Shown here: one piece after another, positions 41,406-41,692 of the stretch | Numbering within the stretch: position 1 is the stretch's first letter | Layout of the letters: every line of letters starts with the position of its first letter | Source: Gammaproteobacteria bacterium | GTDB taxonomy: Bacteria; Pseudomonadota; Gammaproteobacteria; Xanthomonadales; SZUA-36 | Length of the DNA: 41,692 nt | Assembly (NCBI GenBank): GCA_024275935.1 | Contig: JAJRYF010000102.1 | Coordinates: forward strand, 1 to 41,692 | Direction of reading: 5' to 3' | The notes under the pieces: model-generated | Told to the model about the DNA's origin: nothing | The model's input: only the letters and a program-made list of their open reading frames with translations | Database searches by the model: none | Translations under genes and position numbers: made by a program

Positions 41406-41582
41406 ATGCAATCACTTACAGAAATTTTATTTACTAGTTGGACCGGGATTCTGGTTTTAGGTGGAAGTATATTTATGTTTGGCATAGGTTTTTGGCTTTA
41501 TTTCTGGGTTAAAAGAAATATCGATAGAGAGGAAGCCGAGATAGCTCGCAAAAATCAGGCCGCACAAACCCCACCCCAATAG
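41406..41582 (+). CDS. Small membrane protein, DUF3149-like
   Basis: 58 residues: a short start (MQSLTEILFTSWTG), one hydrophobic helix (about 13-34, with 'ILVLGGSIFMFGIGFWLYFW') and a charged tail (KRNIDREEAEIARK) ending TPPQ. Length, single helix and the 'LF-T-x-x-G-L-L-x-L-G-x-I-x-F-M' pattern fit the DUF3149 family of unknown function (recollection). AGGT lies just before the ATG. The tail probably faces the cytoplasm. Confidence 0.7.
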   Translation: MQSLTEILFTSWTGILVLGGSIFMFGIGFWLYFWVKRNIDREEAEIARKNQAAQTPPQ

Positions 41583-41590
41583 ATTGGTAG

Positions 41591-41692
41591 TTAATCTTCA
41601 GCAATTAAAAACTGCCAGGCTTGTTGGTATTTAGCGGTGGTTGCCTGAATAATCTTGGCTGGTATTTTTGGACCTGGCGCGGTTTTATCCCA
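41591..41692 (-). CDS. purC: SAICAR synthase, C-terminal fragment at window edge
   Basis: Read from the right edge on the minus strand, the 33 codons begin WDKTAPGPKIPAKII and continue 'QATTAKYQQAWQFL' to a TAA at 41591-41593. This is the conserved end of phosphoribosylaminoimidazole-succinocarboxamide synthase (W-D-K-x-x-P-x-P-x-L-P, T-x-x-K-Y-x-x-A). The rest lies outside the window. It would be the second purine-synthesis gene here, though not in an operon with purL. Confidence 0.8.
   Translation of the reverse strand, partial: WDKTAPGPKIPAKIIQATTAKYQQAWQFLIAED

Overview
The window is a stretch of a gammaproteobacterial chromosome of moderate GC. The support is gene order plus sequence: xerD-dsbC, the long single-chain purL, a complete type II secretion operon in the Xanthomonas-like order E-F-G-H-I-J-K-L-M-N-D, ettA, and glyA-nrdR-ribD-ribE-ribBA-ribH-nusB-thiL-pgpA, an order common in pseudomonad and cellvibrionalean genomes. 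Assignment below class level is inference. No rRNA, tRNA, prophage or CRISPR array was seen.

Layout. 1-388: the end of a lysine-rich histone-like protein encoded by a perfect 15-bp tandem repeat, then a strong terminator. 484-2175: xerD and dsbC. 2176-2486: a gene-free gap with a palindromic dispersed-type repeat and a good promoter for purL (2487-6362). purL overlaps a four-helix membrane protein. 7061-17812: the type II secretion operon, with mostly overlapping or abutting genes. GspE lacks the zinc tetracysteine, GspJ has an in-frame stop followed by a 41-codon open continuation, and GspD looks like a lipoprotein secretin. 17858-22818: a small membrane-anchored protein and two large secreted proteins, one of a conserved 'NPDGLGQVLLYP' type and one with five Ig-like repeats. 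Both are candidate substrates of the secretion system. 22899-29318: an envelope glycan cluster (periplasmic PpiC-type isomerase, Wzm/Wzt-type ABC exporter, two family-2 glycosyltransferases, a methyltransferase and an SDR-fold protein), followed by a RAYT-like transposase relative that has lost its catalytic residues.

30040-31716 (minus): ettA. 31857-40653: the glyA-nrdR-riboflavin-nusB-thiL-pgpA housekeeping block. It is interrupted between nusB and thiL by a more AT-rich 1.7-kb insertion with two predicted lipoprotein genes. The first has a promoter-like region in which a run of nine G sits exactly between a TTGACA -35 and a TATTGT -10, the arrangement of a slipped-strand phase-variable promoter. 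The second carries HEQYH, a zinc-metallopeptidase motif. The window closes with a convergent Mpo1-like gene, a 58-residue DUF3149-type membrane protein, and the 3' end of purC on the minus strand.

The most promising observations are the possible phase-variable lipoprotein/metallopeptidase island in a core operon, the GspJ stop, the catalytically dead RAYT relative, and the in-frame duplication of a Shine-Dalgarno plus start codon at 20590-20625.
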